64,000 nucleotides of DNA from Sphingobacterium sp. PCS056 (GTDB lineage Bacteria > Bacteroidota > Bacteroidia > Sphingobacteriales > Sphingobacteriaceae): contig NZ_CP096883.1 of NCBI RefSeq assembly GCF_023273895.1, forward strand, positions 4,650,001-4,714,000. Reading direction: 5' to 3'. The notes under the pieces were generated by a model that was given only the letters and a program-made list of their open reading frames with translations, did not search any database and had not been told where the DNA came from. The position numbers and the translations under genes were made by a program. Below are positions 27,612 through 36,552 of the stretch, in pieces. The first letter of the stretch is position 1. The number at the start of each line of letters is the position of its first letter.

Positions 27612-28376
27612 CTATAACTCGATCTCAAGCTGATCGTAGGCTAAGTGAATATGTTGGGGCAACTCTTGTGATACATCTTGATGTAAGCCCATGCGATGGC
27701 CAATATGTGTTAAATAGGTTTTTTGAGCACCTATCTCCTGTGCAAATTCGATCGCCTCCCCTAAAGTCAGATGGGAAATATGACTTTCTTTTTGTAGAGC
27801 ATTGATCACTAAGACTTTCAGCCCTGTTAATTTTTTTCTTGTTGCGCTTGATATCGTTTTGGCATCAGTTATATACGCAAAATCATCGATTCGAAAACCC
27901 ATAACTGGCATTTGATAATGCATGACTTCTAAGGGTAAAATCTCCTTATCGAATAAAGAAAATGGATTTAACGCTTCTATTTCTACCAATTCCAATCTTG
28001 GAATACCTGGATACTGCGCTCCCGAGAATGCGTAATAAAATTCGCGTCTCAAGGCCTCATGAAGCACCGGTGTTCCGTAAATATCGATGGAAGATTGTTG
28101 TTTAAAATTAAAAGCACGAACATCATCGAGACCCGCGATATGATCTTTGTGTGAATGGGTCATTAATATGGCATCCAAATGCATAACTTGTTCGCGCAGC
28201 ATCTGATACCTAAAATCAGGCCCCGTATCAACGATAATATTTCGGTCATGATAATGAATCAAAATAGAAGAACGCAAGCGTTTATCAAAATGACTATTTG
28301 ATCGACAAACAATACATTGACAAGCGATTACAGGTACACCCTGTGAAGTCCCCGTTCCTAAAAATTTGATTTTCAA
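27612..28376 (-). CDS. MBL-fold metallo-hydrolase, PhnP-like
   Basis: 254 aa cytoplasmic metallo-beta-lactamase-fold protein. It starts MKIKFLGTGTSQGVP with a CQCIVC cysteine pair, then the metal motif THSHKDHIAGLDD (HxHxDH) and DTGPDFR; later YITDAKTI and YLTHIGHRMG provide remaining ligands. The N-terminal GTGTSQGVP plus cysteines resemble PhnP-type cyclic phosphodiesterases, but no phn genes are nearby, so the substrate is unknown. The ATG overlaps the stop of the 90-aa gene by four bases (ATGA). Confidence 0.85.
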   Translation of the reverse strand: MKIKFLGTGTSQGVPVIACQCIVCRSNSHFDKRLRSSILIHYHDRNIIVDTGPDFRYQMLREQVMHLDAILMTHSHKDHIAGLDDVRAFNFKQQSSIDIYGTPVLHEALRREFYYAFSGAQYPGIPRLELVEIEALNPFSLFDKEILPLEVMHYQMPVMGFRIDDFAYITDAKTISSATRKKLTGLKVLVINALQKESHISHLTLGEAIEFAQEIGAQKTYLTHIGHRMGLHQDVSQELPQHIHLAYDQLEIEL

Positions 28377-28645
28377 CGTTTAGATTTTAGTTTAGCAATT
28401 TGTGTATAAATGGCGGTATGCTTCTCATTAACTCGTGACTCATCGATGTCAATATCATTTAAGATGGCTATCAAAGATTGAATTTTCATTTCCAAATTCG
28501 AAAATTTATTCACCACCACTACATGTGAATTTTGTAAGACACACGCTCCTGTTTTGAATGTTCCTTTCTCATACCTCACCCGATATCCCTGATCTTTAAA
28601 AAGATCTTCAATCTTATCTAAACTACTTTGTGTAAATGCTACCAA
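28373..28645 (-). CDS. Conserved-looking 90-aa hypothetical protein, TTG start
   Basis: No family recognised. Small soluble protein with a compact alpha/beta pattern (YRVRYEKGTFKTGACVLQNS, then VVVVNKFSNLEMKIQSLIAIL) and a basic end. No ATG is available in frame near the 5' end; TTG at 28643-28645 follows a good GAGGAG ribosome-binding site. A promoter element sits 30 bases upstream. Its stop overlaps the metallo-hydrolase start, so the pair is co-translated. Confidence 0.75.
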   Translation of the reverse strand: MVAFTQSSLDKIEDLFKDQGYRVRYEKGTFKTGACVLQNSHVVVVNKFSNLEMKIQSLIAILNDIDIDESRVNEKHTAIYTQIAKLKSKR

Positions 28646-28674
28646 TTTCTCCTCAATTTATGCGCCCTTATATT

Positions 28675-28682
28675 CAAATATA
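28675..28682 (-). promoter_or_regulatory. -7 element for the 90-aa gene and metallo-hydrolase
   Basis: Reads TATATTTG on the minus strand (TAnnTTTG), 30 bases before the TTG start codon at 28645. Confidence 0.55.
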
Positions 28683-28702
28683 GTAATTTTTAAAATTAAA
28701 AA

Positions 28703-29830
28703 TCACTCTCCTAGTCGAAGTATTTCCTTTCCAAAGGTATCCCAGCTGTATTTTTTCTTTTCGACTTTAATATTTTCACGAAATCTATCGCATTTATCAT
28801 CTTGATAAAAAGCCACTATTCCCTTCGCTATTTCTTCCGTATTAGGTTCGACAACACTTCCAACCACCTGATCATGCACCAACTCAGGTAGCCCCCCCAC
28901 ACGGGTAACAATCATGGGAACATCGTAATGATAGGCTACTTGTGTTATACCACTCTGGGTCGCCGATCGATAAGGTAATACAACAGCATCTGCGGCGCAA
29001 AAATATGTGCCTACAGCATCATTGGCTATGAAAGAAGTGTGGAGATATATGCGATCTTGAAGCTGATGTTTTTCAATTAATTTTTGATAATAATCTTCAT
29101 CACCATAAAACTCTCCTGCCAACAACAGCTTGACATTCATTTGTTTCAATTCATTTTTTGCTAAAGCTTCTAGCAACATATCCAATCCTTTATATTGGCG
29201 GATAAAACCAAAGAAAAGGACAACCTTTTCGGCTACAGGTATCTTCAACTCTGCTCGTGCTTGTTCAAGACTGATAGAAGGTCCGTAGTTATCGTATAAG
29301 GGATGCGGGGTATAGACTGCTGGTAGTTTGGGTTTAATCGCTCTTAAATCTTTGAGTACGCTTTTACTCATGGTCACACAACCATCCACTGCATTTAAAA
29401 AATATTTTGCCAGTAGCTCATCTCCCATCCGGTGTTCATGAGGGATGATGTTATCAGCGATACACACGACTTTTGTGTGCTTATTTTGACGTACAATACG
29501 CTGAATCGTGCCTAAACACGGTCCAAAGAATGGCATCCAAAACCGCACAATCAAGAGGTCATATTTTGCTTTCTTCAACTCAAGACCTATTTTGATCCAG
29601 TTAAAAGGATTGATCGAATTCACCTTTGAAAAAATGCGCAAGCCTTTTGGAGCAGGTTCATCTGAAAACTGTGATTTACCTGGGAACAGAAAGTTAGGAT
29701 ATTGCAGCGAAAATGAATAAATATCTACTTCATGCCCCAATTGCTGATAATGTTGCGCCAATCGTTCATTAAATGAAGCAATTCCTCCCCCTCGCAATGG
29801 ATATGCAGAACCTAAAATAACAATACGCAT
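28703..29830 (-). CDS. Glycosyltransferase family 4 (GT-B)
   Basis: 375 aa. N-terminal acceptor domain begins with GSAYPLRGGGIASFNERLA (glycine-rich acceptor loop), C-terminal domain with VVLFFGFIRQYKGLDMLLEA and ADAVVLPYRSATQSGITQVA (nucleotide-sugar site). Transfers a sugar from an activated donor to an envelope polysaccharide or lipid; donor unknown. It lies 9 bases after the GT2 gene and is probably co-transcribed with it. Confidence 0.88.
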   Translation of the reverse strand: MRIVILGSAYPLRGGGIASFNERLAQHYQQLGHEVDIYSFSLQYPNFLFPGKSQFSDEPAPKGLRIFSKVNSINPFNWIKIGLELKKAKYDLLIVRFWMPFFGPCLGTIQRIVRQNKHTKVVCIADNIIPHEHRMGDELLAKYFLNAVDGCVTMSKSVLKDLRAIKPKLPAVYTPHPLYDNYGPSISLEQARAELKIPVAEKVVLFFGFIRQYKGLDMLLEALAKNELKQMNVKLLLAGEFYGDEDYYQKLIEKHQLQDRIYLHTSFIANDAVGTYFCAADAVVLPYRSATQSGITQVAYHYDVPMIVTRVGGLPELVHDQVVGSVVEPNTEEIAKGIVAFYQDDKCDRFRENIKVEKKKYSWDTFGKEILRLGE

Positions 29831-29839
29831 ACCTGTTAA

Positions 29840-30790
29840 TTAAATGACTTTCTCGATCTGATAATTATTACGATCTGTGCTATTTCGGGAAACAAGTTCA
29901 GCTAAAAAACCGGTCAAAAATAATTGAGTACCAATGATAATAGCGGTCAATGACAAGAAAAACAAGGGTTGATCGGTAATGTCGCGAAATGGCGCTCCTG
30001 AAGCTATACTCATCAATTTATGACAGATCAGATAGAGGGTAATCATGAGACCTAATAAAAAGCTTACGACACCCATAACTCCAAAGAAGTGCATCGGGCG
30101 TTTCGCAAATTTCCCAACAAAGAAGATGGACAATAGGTCCAAGAAACCTTTCACAAAACGTCCAGCTCCAAACTTAGTTGTACCGTATTTGCGTGGATAG
30201 TGCTGCACCACTTGTTCTTGGATATTGGTGAAACCTGCCCATTTGGCGATCACAGGAATGTAACGGTGCATTTCGCCATATACCTCAATATTTTTTACAA
30301 CATCTTTACGATATGCTTTCAATCCACAATTGAAATCGTGTAGATTATCAATTCCAGACATTCCTCTCGTCACGGCATTGAATAGCTTGGTCGGTAATGT
30401 CTTTGTTAGGGGATCATAACGTTTCTGCTTCCATCCTGAAACTAAGTCAGCACCTTTATTCATGATTCGATCGTACAATTCTGGGATTTCATCAGGGCTA
30501 TCCTGCAAATCGGCATCCATCGTAATGACCACATCTCCTTGTGCGGCTGCGAAACCAACATTTAAAGCTGCTGACTTTCCATAATTACGTCTAAATTTGA
30601 TGGCAGAAATATTATTATTGTCCTTTTTTAAATCTTCGATGACTGCCCATGATTTGTCCTTACTTCCATCATCGATTAAAATAATTTCATAAGAAAACTG
30701 ATGTTTAGCCATCACTCGATCTATCCACGAGGTCAACTCTGGTAAAGACTCTTCTTCATTAAAAAGAGGAACAACAACTGAAATATCCAT
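29840..30790 (-). CDS. Membrane-bound glycosyltransferase family 2 (DPM1/GtrB-like)
   Basis: 316 aa. GT-A catalytic domain at the N-terminus: MDISVVVPLFNEEESLPEL, IILIDDGSKDKSW, MDADLQDSPDEIP (DxD) and NCGLKAYRKDV; two C-terminal membrane helices (VVSFLLGLMITLYLICHKL and the helix after DQPLFFLSL). This architecture matches polyprenyl-phosphate mannosyl/glucosyltransferases. The longest frame starts with TTG at 30811; the ATG at 30790 matches homologues that begin right before VVVPLFNE. Forms a pair with the GT4 gene. Confidence 0.9.
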   Translation of the reverse strand: MDISVVVPLFNEEESLPELTSWIDRVMAKHQFSYEIILIDDGSKDKSWAVIEDLKKDNNNISAIKFRRNYGKSAALNVGFAAAQGDVVITMDADLQDSPDEIPELYDRIMNKGADLVSGWKQKRYDPLTKTLPTKLFNAVTRGMSGIDNLHDFNCGLKAYRKDVVKNIEVYGEMHRYIPVIAKWAGFTNIQEQVVQHYPRKYGTTKFGAGRFVKGFLDLLSIFFVGKFAKRPMHFFGVMGVVSFLLGLMITLYLICHKLMSIASGAPFRDITDQPLFFLSLTAIIIGTQLFLTGFLAELVSRNSTDRNNYQIEKVI

Positions 30791-30891
30791 ATGTACGTTG
30801 ATCATTGTCAATATATTTGCTTTATAAACAAGTTAAGGTATCGTCTATAAGACAACACCTTAACGTATTGATTTTTTTAAATTTTATTCCT

Positions 30892-31488
30892 TTAAACTGT
30901 TGGATTACCGATACTTTTTTGACCATTTTTTGTCAAAGCAGCCAACAATAGGGCAAACAGAAAATAAGGCAACAAGGTGATTACAAAACCTTTCACGCGT
31001 GCTCCTAGGGTCATTGTAGCGACCGATTCATTATCTTTCTCCATCTGTTCGATGCTTGCATCTATCGTTTGTTGCTTTTCCTCTTCACTAGCAAAATTTG
31101 TACTTTTCTCCATACTTTCAATCCGTGCATTCATCATGACATGAAAATTCTCTTCTTGAATCGTAGGTTCGACATATGCCAAATAAGAAAATGTACTTAC
31201 CGAAGCGACTAAATGATTAATTACAAGCATGATATAAATACATTTTAATGCTTTACTAAAGTCCCATATCCCGCCCATTTTCTTACGTAAGCAGAACGTT
31301 AATAAAACCGTAACACCTACAAATAAAATGAAGTTAAAAAACGGATTGGTAAATTGTAAAAGATAAGATCCTGCCAATGGTCTCACGATGTAGATCGAAC
31401 ATAATCCCAAAACAAAGGAAATCACGCCTAAGACAACACCATATACAATGCTTGTAATCTTACTATTTTTGTCTACGCCAACTTCCAT
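30892..31488 (-). CDS. DUF4199-family membrane protein
   Basis: 198 aa with four hydrophobic segments and a long charged loop between residues about 115 and 155 (acidic and glutamine-rich). Pattern and length fit DUF4199 proteins of Bacteroidota, function unknown. Its ATG overlaps the stop of the upstream 224-aa gene by one base (TAATG). Confidence 0.75.
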   Translation of the reverse strand: MEVGVDKNSKITSIVYGVVLGVISFVLGLCSIYIVRPLAGSYLLQFTNPFFNFILFVGVTVLLTFCLRKKMGGIWDFSKALKCIYIMLVINHLVASVSTFSYLAYVEPTIQEENFHVMMNARIESMEKSTNFASEEEKQQTIDASIEQMEKDNESVATMTLGARVKGFVITLLPYFLFALLLAALTKNGQKSIGNPTV

Positions 31489-32162
31489 TATCCTTTATAA
31501 AACTGAGTTATGATCTGATATAGTGCAGCATCAAAAGCTTTATTTTCACTCTGAGCTTCGTATTCTTGAAACTGAGCATCTTTTGGATTGATTTCACTAA
31601 AGAAGCTTAAAACTGCATAAAACAATTCATACACTTCGCTAGAAGGATTGATTGTTTTTGCTGTTTTTGCAATTTCAGCATATGTGCTCTCTACTAAAAT
31701 CTGATTGGCAATGATGTCTTCGTAGATCTCATGCTCATCTTGGAATTCATCTTCATCAACCAATAAGAATTCTTTCAAATAGTCATCCAAATCTGGTTCA
31801 ATCTCATCATCTTTACATTCACGTAAATACAAAAAGATGTTCAACAATTCTGTACCGCGATCAATTGTTTCATCTTCGATTTTTTCCCATTCTTCAGATT
31901 CTAAATAATCATCTTCCAATTTTTGGATATCTGTAGAGAAAAAGTTCATCAATAATAGATCGACATATACTTCTCTCAATTCATCGAATAGTGGATAGTC
32001 ATCAAATACTTCGTCCAACAAAGCCAATTTATCGATATATTTTCCATCAGTATCAAAAACGGTTTCAACTTTTGTTAGAAATTCTGATTTTGTTTCGATG
32101 TTATCTACTCTACCGTAGGTGTTAATCCCTGCAGCAACAGCCGCTTTAATATTCGCTTCCAT
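31488..32162 (-). CDS. Acidic conserved hypothetical protein (224 aa)
   Basis: No family recognised. Strongly acidic, helical, soluble protein (many D/E runs such as DDEIEPDLDDYLKEF). Coupled to its neighbours: 2 bases after the dihydroorotase-like gene and overlapping the DUF4199 gene by one base. No signal peptide or membrane segment. Confidence 0.75.
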   Translation of the reverse strand: MEANIKAAVAAGINTYGRVDNIETKSEFLTKVETVFDTDGKYIDKLALLDEVFDDYPLFDELREVYVDLLLMNFFSTDIQKLEDDYLESEEWEKIEDETIDRGTELLNIFLYLRECKDDEIEPDLDDYLKEFLLVDEDEFQDEHEIYEDIIANQILVESTYAEIAKTAKTINPSSEVYELFYAVLSFFSEINPKDAQFQEYEAQSENKAFDAALYQIITQFYKG

Positions 32163-32164
32163 TA

Positions 32165-33433
32165 TTAAGCATTTTTTATGATTTGACCATTATTGATCAC
32201 TAATTTAACTTTTCCTTTTAACTCTTTTCCGAATAAAGGACTATTTCTTGATTTGGACTTATTTGATTGTTGATCAAAAACCCAACTTTCATTCATATTA
32301 AATAATACCAGATTTGCAGCTTCGCCTTCTTTGATCTGTGGCACAGTCAAGCCCACGATCTGACGTGAATTTACAGCTAATTTTTCAACTATCTGTTGCT
32401 CATTTAATCCAGCTTTGATCAACAGCGGCAAAACGGTCTGCAATCCTATGATACCATTTTTGGCGATATGAAATTCAACATTTTTAAATTCAATTTCATG
32501 TGGAGTATGTTGCGACACAACAGCGTCAATGACACCATCCTTTAATCCCTTTATTAACGCTTTAGCATCTGCTTTGGTGCGCAATGGCGGGCTTACTTTA
32601 TAATTACTGTCAAAATCAACGATTTCATCATCCGTAAATACAAGCTGATGAGCAGCGACATCGCACGTCACTTGAATACCTTTTCCTTTTGCCTTTTTAA
32701 TTAAATCCACTGCCTCCGCTGTACTGATTGAAGTGAAGTGAATGGGTGCTTCGGCATATTCGGCAAGGTATAAATCTCTCGAAACCATTAATGATTCGGC
32801 AAGATTAGGGATGCCTTTCATACCTAAATATGTACTCATGACGCCTTCATTCATCTTATTGCCACCTGCCATCGATGCATCTTCGGCATGGGCGATGATC
32901 AATCCTCCAAATCCTCTTGCATATAATAATGCTCGGCTCATTAATCCTGCTTGCTGCATACTTCTATTACCATCACTGAATGCAATAGCACCAGTCTGTT
33001 TCATATCATACAGTTCGGCCATTTCATGTCCGTCGCGATTTTTACTCACAGCTCCAATGGGCAGCACATCCACCAAATTACCCTTTGCAATATTCACAAT
33101 TAAAGCAACCTCAGCGCGGCTCTGGATAGCTGGTTCAGTATTGGGCATGACAGCAACTGCTGTAAACCCTCCTGCTGCAGCTGCAGCTGATCCAGAAGTG
33201 ATATCTTCTTTTGTTTCTAATCCCGGTTCACCAAAGTTGGCATTTAGGTCAAAAAAACCGACCGAAAGTACATTTCCTGTACCGTCAAATATTTCTATAT
33301 TTTTATCAGCGACTTCAATGGATTTTGCAATTTTAGAAATCTTTCCCTTTTCAATGAACACATCAACCACCTGTTGATCAAATTCATTTCCTGGCAAAAC
33401 CACTTTTACAGAAGTAATTAATACGCTTTTCAT
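32165..33433 (-). CDS. Dihydroorotase-like protein lacking catalytic residues (probable pseudoenzyme)
   Basis: 422 aa amidohydrolase of the type I dihydroorotase family by overall pattern (GGFTAVAVMPNTEPA, GAIAFSDGN, IAHAEDASMAGG, NYKVSPPLR). But the metal-binding HxH after the first strand is N64-A-N66 (FFDLNANFGEPG); the conserved histidine in the H-x-S-T region is replaced (IHFTSIST); and the catalytic aspartate in the usual TDHAPH is glutamine (SQHTPH). Such proteins are often labelled pyrC, but this one is unlikely to hydrolyse dihydroorotate. In other bacteria non-catalytic DHOase homologues act as partners of aspartate transcarbamoylase. First gene of an operon with two uncharacterised genes. 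Confidence 0.85.
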   Translation of the reverse strand: MKSVLITSVKVVLPGNEFDQQVVDVFIEKGKISKIAKSIEVADKNIEIFDGTGNVLSVGFFDLNANFGEPGLETKEDITSGSAAAAAGGFTAVAVMPNTEPAIQSRAEVALIVNIAKGNLVDVLPIGAVSKNRDGHEMAELYDMKQTGAIAFSDGNRSMQQAGLMSRALLYARGFGGLIIAHAEDASMAGGNKMNEGVMSTYLGMKGIPNLAESLMVSRDLYLAEYAEAPIHFTSISTAEAVDLIKKAKGKGIQVTCDVAAHQLVFTDDEIVDFDSNYKVSPPLRTKADAKALIKGLKDGVIDAVVSQHTPHEIEFKNVEFHIAKNGIIGLQTVLPLLIKAGLNEQQIVEKLAVNSRQIVGLTVPQIKEGEAANLVLFNMNESWVFDQQSNKSKSRNSPLFGKELKGKVKLVINNGQIIKNA

Positions 33434-33606
33434 ATGTTTAAGAAATTGAAATTTATTGGATTTGAATAGTAAGTACTCGAAGTTTTAAAGCATAACAACA
33501 TCTTTTCTGTAATGGAATTCAATAAAAATAGAAAGTTTTCTCTTTGAAAATTAGAGGAAGGATGATTTTTAATACGTGTCGCTTTAGACTGCTTCATTTC
33601 AAAGAA

Positions 33607-33614
33607 CAAAGTTA
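33607..33614 (-). promoter_or_regulatory. Possible -7 element for the dihydroorotase-like operon
   Basis: Reads TAACTTTG on the minus strand, matching TAnnTTTG; it would give a leader of about 165 bases before the ATG at 33433. No TTG at the expected -33 distance. Confidence 0.35.
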
Positions 33615-33668
33615 CAAAATAGTATCGATTTTGCATTGAATTTTAGAAAATATTCGTACCACGCTTCC

Positions 33669-34232
33669 TTATTCTGTTCCCCATTGATAATGATTAAAAT
33701 CAAAACCTGCTAAACTCAGTACGCGATCAACCACTGTAGCTGCTAAGTCATCAAAAGTCTTTGGCATGCTGTAAAATGAAGGTGATGCAGGACAAATAAC
33801 GCCACCAGCTTCTGTAATAATTTTCATATTTTGAATATGAATTTGACTTAGAGGTGTTTCGCGTGTCACTAATATTAATTTTCGCCTTTCTTTCAATATC
33901 ACATCTGCTGCACGTGTGGTCAGATCGGAAGAAATACCATGCGCAATACGCGCTAATGTGCCCATAGAACACGGACAGATGATCATGGTATCGAAACGTG
34001 CTGAACCGGATGCAAAAGGTGCAAAAAAATCATTTTTGCTGTAAAATTTAAATGGTATTTGATTATAATCTTGATTTTGCAATTCTTCTTGCCATACCAC
34101 CTTCGCATTATCGGACATGACTACACCGACTTCACTGATCTGATCTTTTAATTCCACCAGCCGATTGAGCAGAACTTTAGCATATATGGAACCGCTTGCT
34201 CCTGTTATCGCCACTACAATTTTTCTAGACAT
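33669..34232 (-). CDS. ubiX: Flavin prenyltransferase, UbiX family
   Basis: 187 aa. Makes prenylated FMN, the cofactor of UbiD-type decarboxylases. N-terminal FMN-binding motif VVAITGASGSIYAKVLL, then PCSMGTLARIAHGISSDL, RKLILVTRETPLSQIHI and ICPASPSFYSMP. Length normal. It has its own promoter right after the terminator of the candidate small RNA. No ubiD in the window. Confidence 0.94.
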   Translation of the reverse strand: MSRKIVVAITGASGSIYAKVLLNRLVELKDQISEVGVVMSDNAKVVWQEELQNQDYNQIPFKFYSKNDFFAPFASGSARFDTMIICPCSMGTLARIAHGISSDLTTRAADVILKERRKLILVTRETPLSQIHIQNMKIITEAGGVICPASPSFYSMPKTFDDLAATVVDRVLSLAGFDFNHYQWGTE

Positions 34233-34249
34233 AATTTCCTTTTAAAAAA

Positions 34250-34257
34250 CAAAGCTA
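34250..34257 (-). promoter_or_regulatory. -7 element for ubiX
   Basis: Reads TAGCTTTG on the minus strand (TAnnTTTG), directly after the T-run of the upstream terminator and 17 bases before the ubiX ATG. Confidence 0.55.
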
Positions 34258-34258
34258 T

Positions 34259-34326
34259 AAAAAAGGGTCGAATAAGGAATATTCGACCCTACATCTACCT
34301 ATGAAAAACCTGCTCTTGGGATGAGC
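34259..34326 (-). ncRNA. Candidate small RNA (about 68 nt)
   Basis: Defined by a promoter and a terminator with no meaningful ORF between. Upstream on the minus strand is TTG, 18 bases, then TATATTTG; the RNA would start near 34326. The 3' end is a perfect 10-bp stem (GGGTCGAATA / TATTCGACCC at 34265-34274 and 34280-34289, 5-base loop) followed by six T. The 5' part can form a small GCTC/GAGC hairpin and the middle is unpaired. Only a 9-codon ORF is present (MLIPRAGFS). No known RNA family recognised; could be a regulatory sRNA or a leader peptide transcript. Confidence 0.5.
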
Positions 34327-34331
34327 ATATA

Positions 34332-34360
34332 CAAATATACCATTCGTGTGAATATTTCAA
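34332..34360 (-). promoter_or_regulatory. -33/-7 promoter of the candidate small RNA
   Basis: TTG (34358-34360), 18-base spacer, TATATTTG (34332-34339) on the minus strand; both elements fit the Bacteroidota consensus. Confidence 0.6.
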
Positions 34361-34456
34361 AAGAATTTTATTAAAAAAGGGGTGTACTGTAGCTACGTCT
34401 CCACAGATGAGGCTTAAAGGCTACATTTTGAAAATAAGAAGGTTAAAAAAGTCCAC

Positions 34457-34482
34457 GATCGAGCGCAAATAATTGCTCGATC
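34457..34482. other. Inverted repeat upstream of the ankyrin gene
   Basis: 8-bp arms GATCGAGC / GCTCGATC with a 10-base loop. A T-run six bases beyond it on the minus strand would make a weak terminator in that direction; an operator is the alternative. The rest of the gap 34361-34588 shows nothing recognisable. Confidence 0.35.
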
Positions 34483-34588
34483 ACAGCGATTAACGCTTAA
34501 ATTAATCTTGATATTTTTTTTAAAATCCAGATTTCCATCATATATTTTTTCTATTTTAGAGTCCGATAAGACCGTATAATACGAAAAA

Positions 34589-35242
34589 ATGAGCTTAAGT
34601 ATATTAGAACAATACATCGAATCTGGAAATAGTAGGGATTTGGATTTACTATTAACCAATAATCCCGATTTAATCTTAGAAGAGACCAGTCATGGGATTT
34701 CGCCATTATTATTAGCCTGTTATTTTCATAAACCTCAAATCATACGCGTGCTGCTGCAACATAACCAAGGTTTAAATATACATGAAGCAGTTGCTGCGGG
34801 CTTAAACAACTACATAGAGGCTATGATTAAGCAATTGCCTACGGTTGTGAATGAAATTTCAACACATGGTTATTCTGCACTTGCCTTAGCAACACATTTT
34901 AATAAAGAAGAGGCTGTCCGAATTTTACTGACACACAAAGCCGATCCAGACATTCCTACACAAAATGAAGAAAGTTTGTATCCTTTACAGATCGCCCTTT
35001 TAAATAAAAATAATGCCATCAGTAAATTGCTTATAGAAGCTGGTGCCGATGTCAACAGTATACCGAGCAATGGTCAGACTGCACTACATCTGGCCGCCCA
35101 ACAGGGAAATATTGAATTAATTGTATTACTTCTGGAAAATGGCGCGCGCATCGAATTAAAAAATATGAATAATAAAACTGCTTCAGATTTAGCCGCATCA
35201 AAAGGTTACGGTGATATTGCAGAAATACTGAAAGAAATTTAG
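34589..35242 (+). CDS. Ankyrin-repeat protein
   Basis: 217 aa made almost entirely of ankyrin repeats. Repeat signatures: GISPLLLACYFHKPQIIRVL, GYSALALATHFNKEEAVRIL, ESLYPLQIALLNKNNAISKL, GQTALHLAAQQGNIELIVLL and NKTASDLAASKGYGDIAEIL, about five in all. No signal peptide, so cytoplasmic protein-protein interaction is expected; partner unknown. Convergent with the DUF2851 gene, with only one base between stops. Confidence 0.9.
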   Translation: MSLSILEQYIESGNSRDLDLLLTNNPDLILEETSHGISPLLLACYFHKPQIIRVLLQHNQGLNIHEAVAAGLNNYIEAMIKQLPTVVNEISTHGYSALALATHFNKEEAVRILLTHKADPDIPTQNEESLYPLQIALLNKNNAISKLLIEAGADVNSIPSNGQTALHLAAQQGNIELIVLLLENGARIELKNMNNKTASDLAASKGYGDIAEILKEI

Positions 35243-35243
35243 A

Positions 35244-36524
35244 CTATCTTTTCAACAGTTCCAGACCTATACCGCAACTTAAGCACTGCTTGAAATCGCA
35301 ATATCTATTTTTAATATGCAGCAATCCTTGAGAGTGGGCTGCATGTAAACATGATACGCCCATTTGTTCAAATTTATCGATGATATTATTGTTCTCAGCA
35401 GGCAATTCTTCTAGCCAATACATTGCTTTCTCTTTGAACTCTTCGAGTCCCATATATGTTCCATAGGAAAAGGTAAATACGATGAAAGCATTTATGATCA
35501 CTATATTTTGACTTACTGTACTGAGTCGATGATTGCTGATCAAAGAAGATTGTTTTCCAAAATTAAAATGAGTTTTCCAGTACGTCGCCACTTGAATCTG
35601 ATCCATTAGCACTCTAAAATCATTCAGTTTTTCAACCTTTAGAATTTCTTGGAGATGCATGCGATCATGTTGCAATAAATTGGCCAATTGCGCTAAACGT
35701 ATAGTAGGAAAGTTATGCGGTCGCATCCTTGAAAACAACAAAGGAAAATGAGTTTCTTTTAAATCATGTGCATTTTTTAGATAATTGTATTCCTGTTGTA
35801 GCTTTAGGGGATATTCTTCATTAAAATTTGTATTTAACAAACCCGCTTGCCCAAAGATCATGGCTTCTATTTTAAGGGCATCACGTCTATATTTCTGCAC
35901 TAATAAAGTAGAAACTTGTTCACCCAATGCTTCAAATGCTTTTGCATTAACTTTAAATCCAAAACTTCTGAACAGCCAAACAATAAAAGTCTTTTCCCAA
36001 TCCCCGTCAAATTGTTCCAATAGAACCAAAATCGCCTGGGACTTCTCTTCCATCCTTTCGATCGCCATACGATCTATCCAATGTTCGATTTTGAAAGCAT
36101 CCAATTGATGAAGTTGATTTTCGCAGGGAATCCACCGCTGCCCTTCCATCAGACGTTGATATTGGTCCAGCAATTTTTCTGAAACATAGTTTGCCAATTT
36201 AAATGTTGGTATCAGCGAGCCATCTTTATAATATACGTCTTGATCATCGTCCCACACGACATGTAAAATCACATTGTGATATTGAGGATCACGATGATGT
36301 CCATGTAAAAACCAATCTGATGCCCGCATATGAATCTCGACACTTCCAGTCCACTCGACTGTTCCGATACGGATTTTTGAAAATAAAAAATCAGGGCCAG
36401 CATTGTTATTCTGCTCCCCCACCTGTACAACATGAATAGGATCACCATGAACGGTTTTTAATTGGTCTGTCTGAAAAAGACGCAACTTCCATATGAATTG
36501 CAAAAGATCTTCAGGAATAGTCAT
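35244..36524 (-). CDS. DUF2851-family protein
   Basis: 426 aa soluble protein. Recognisable by MTIPEDLLQFIWKLRLF at the N-terminus, GPDFLFSKIRIGTVEWTGSV, HYHNVILHVVW-like segment (QYHNVILHVVWDDD) and the C-terminal cysteines. Widespread in Bacteroidota, function unknown; the middle portion resembles a nuclease-like fold only loosely. Monocistronic. Confidence 0.8.
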   Translation of the reverse strand: MTIPEDLLQFIWKLRLFQTDQLKTVHGDPIHVVQVGEQNNNAGPDFLFSKIRIGTVEWTGSVEIHMRASDWFLHGHHRDPQYHNVILHVVWDDDQDVYYKDGSLIPTFKLANYVSEKLLDQYQRLMEGQRWIPCENQLHQLDAFKIEHWIDRMAIERMEEKSQAILVLLEQFDGDWEKTFIVWLFRSFGFKVNAKAFEALGEQVSTLLVQKYRRDALKIEAMIFGQAGLLNTNFNEEYPLKLQQEYNYLKNAHDLKETHFPLLFSRMRPHNFPTIRLAQLANLLQHDRMHLQEILKVEKLNDFRVLMDQIQVATYWKTHFNFGKQSSLISNHRLSTVSQNIVIINAFIVFTFSYGTYMGLEEFKEKAMYWLEELPAENNNIIDKFEQMGVSCLHAAHSQGLLHIKNRYCDFKQCLSCGIGLELLKR

Positions 36525-36552
36525 AACCTAAAGATAATCAAATAATCTGAAT

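Noticed and set aside
33430..33636. 68-aa minus-strand ORF before the dihydroorotase-like gene
   Set aside because: Overlaps the start of that gene, low-complexity composition, and a promoter element lies inside it; more likely leader sequence.
34414..34659. 81-aa minus-strand ORF overlapping the ankyrin gene start
   Set aside because: Overlaps the well-supported ankyrin gene and the inverted repeat; composition is not protein-like.
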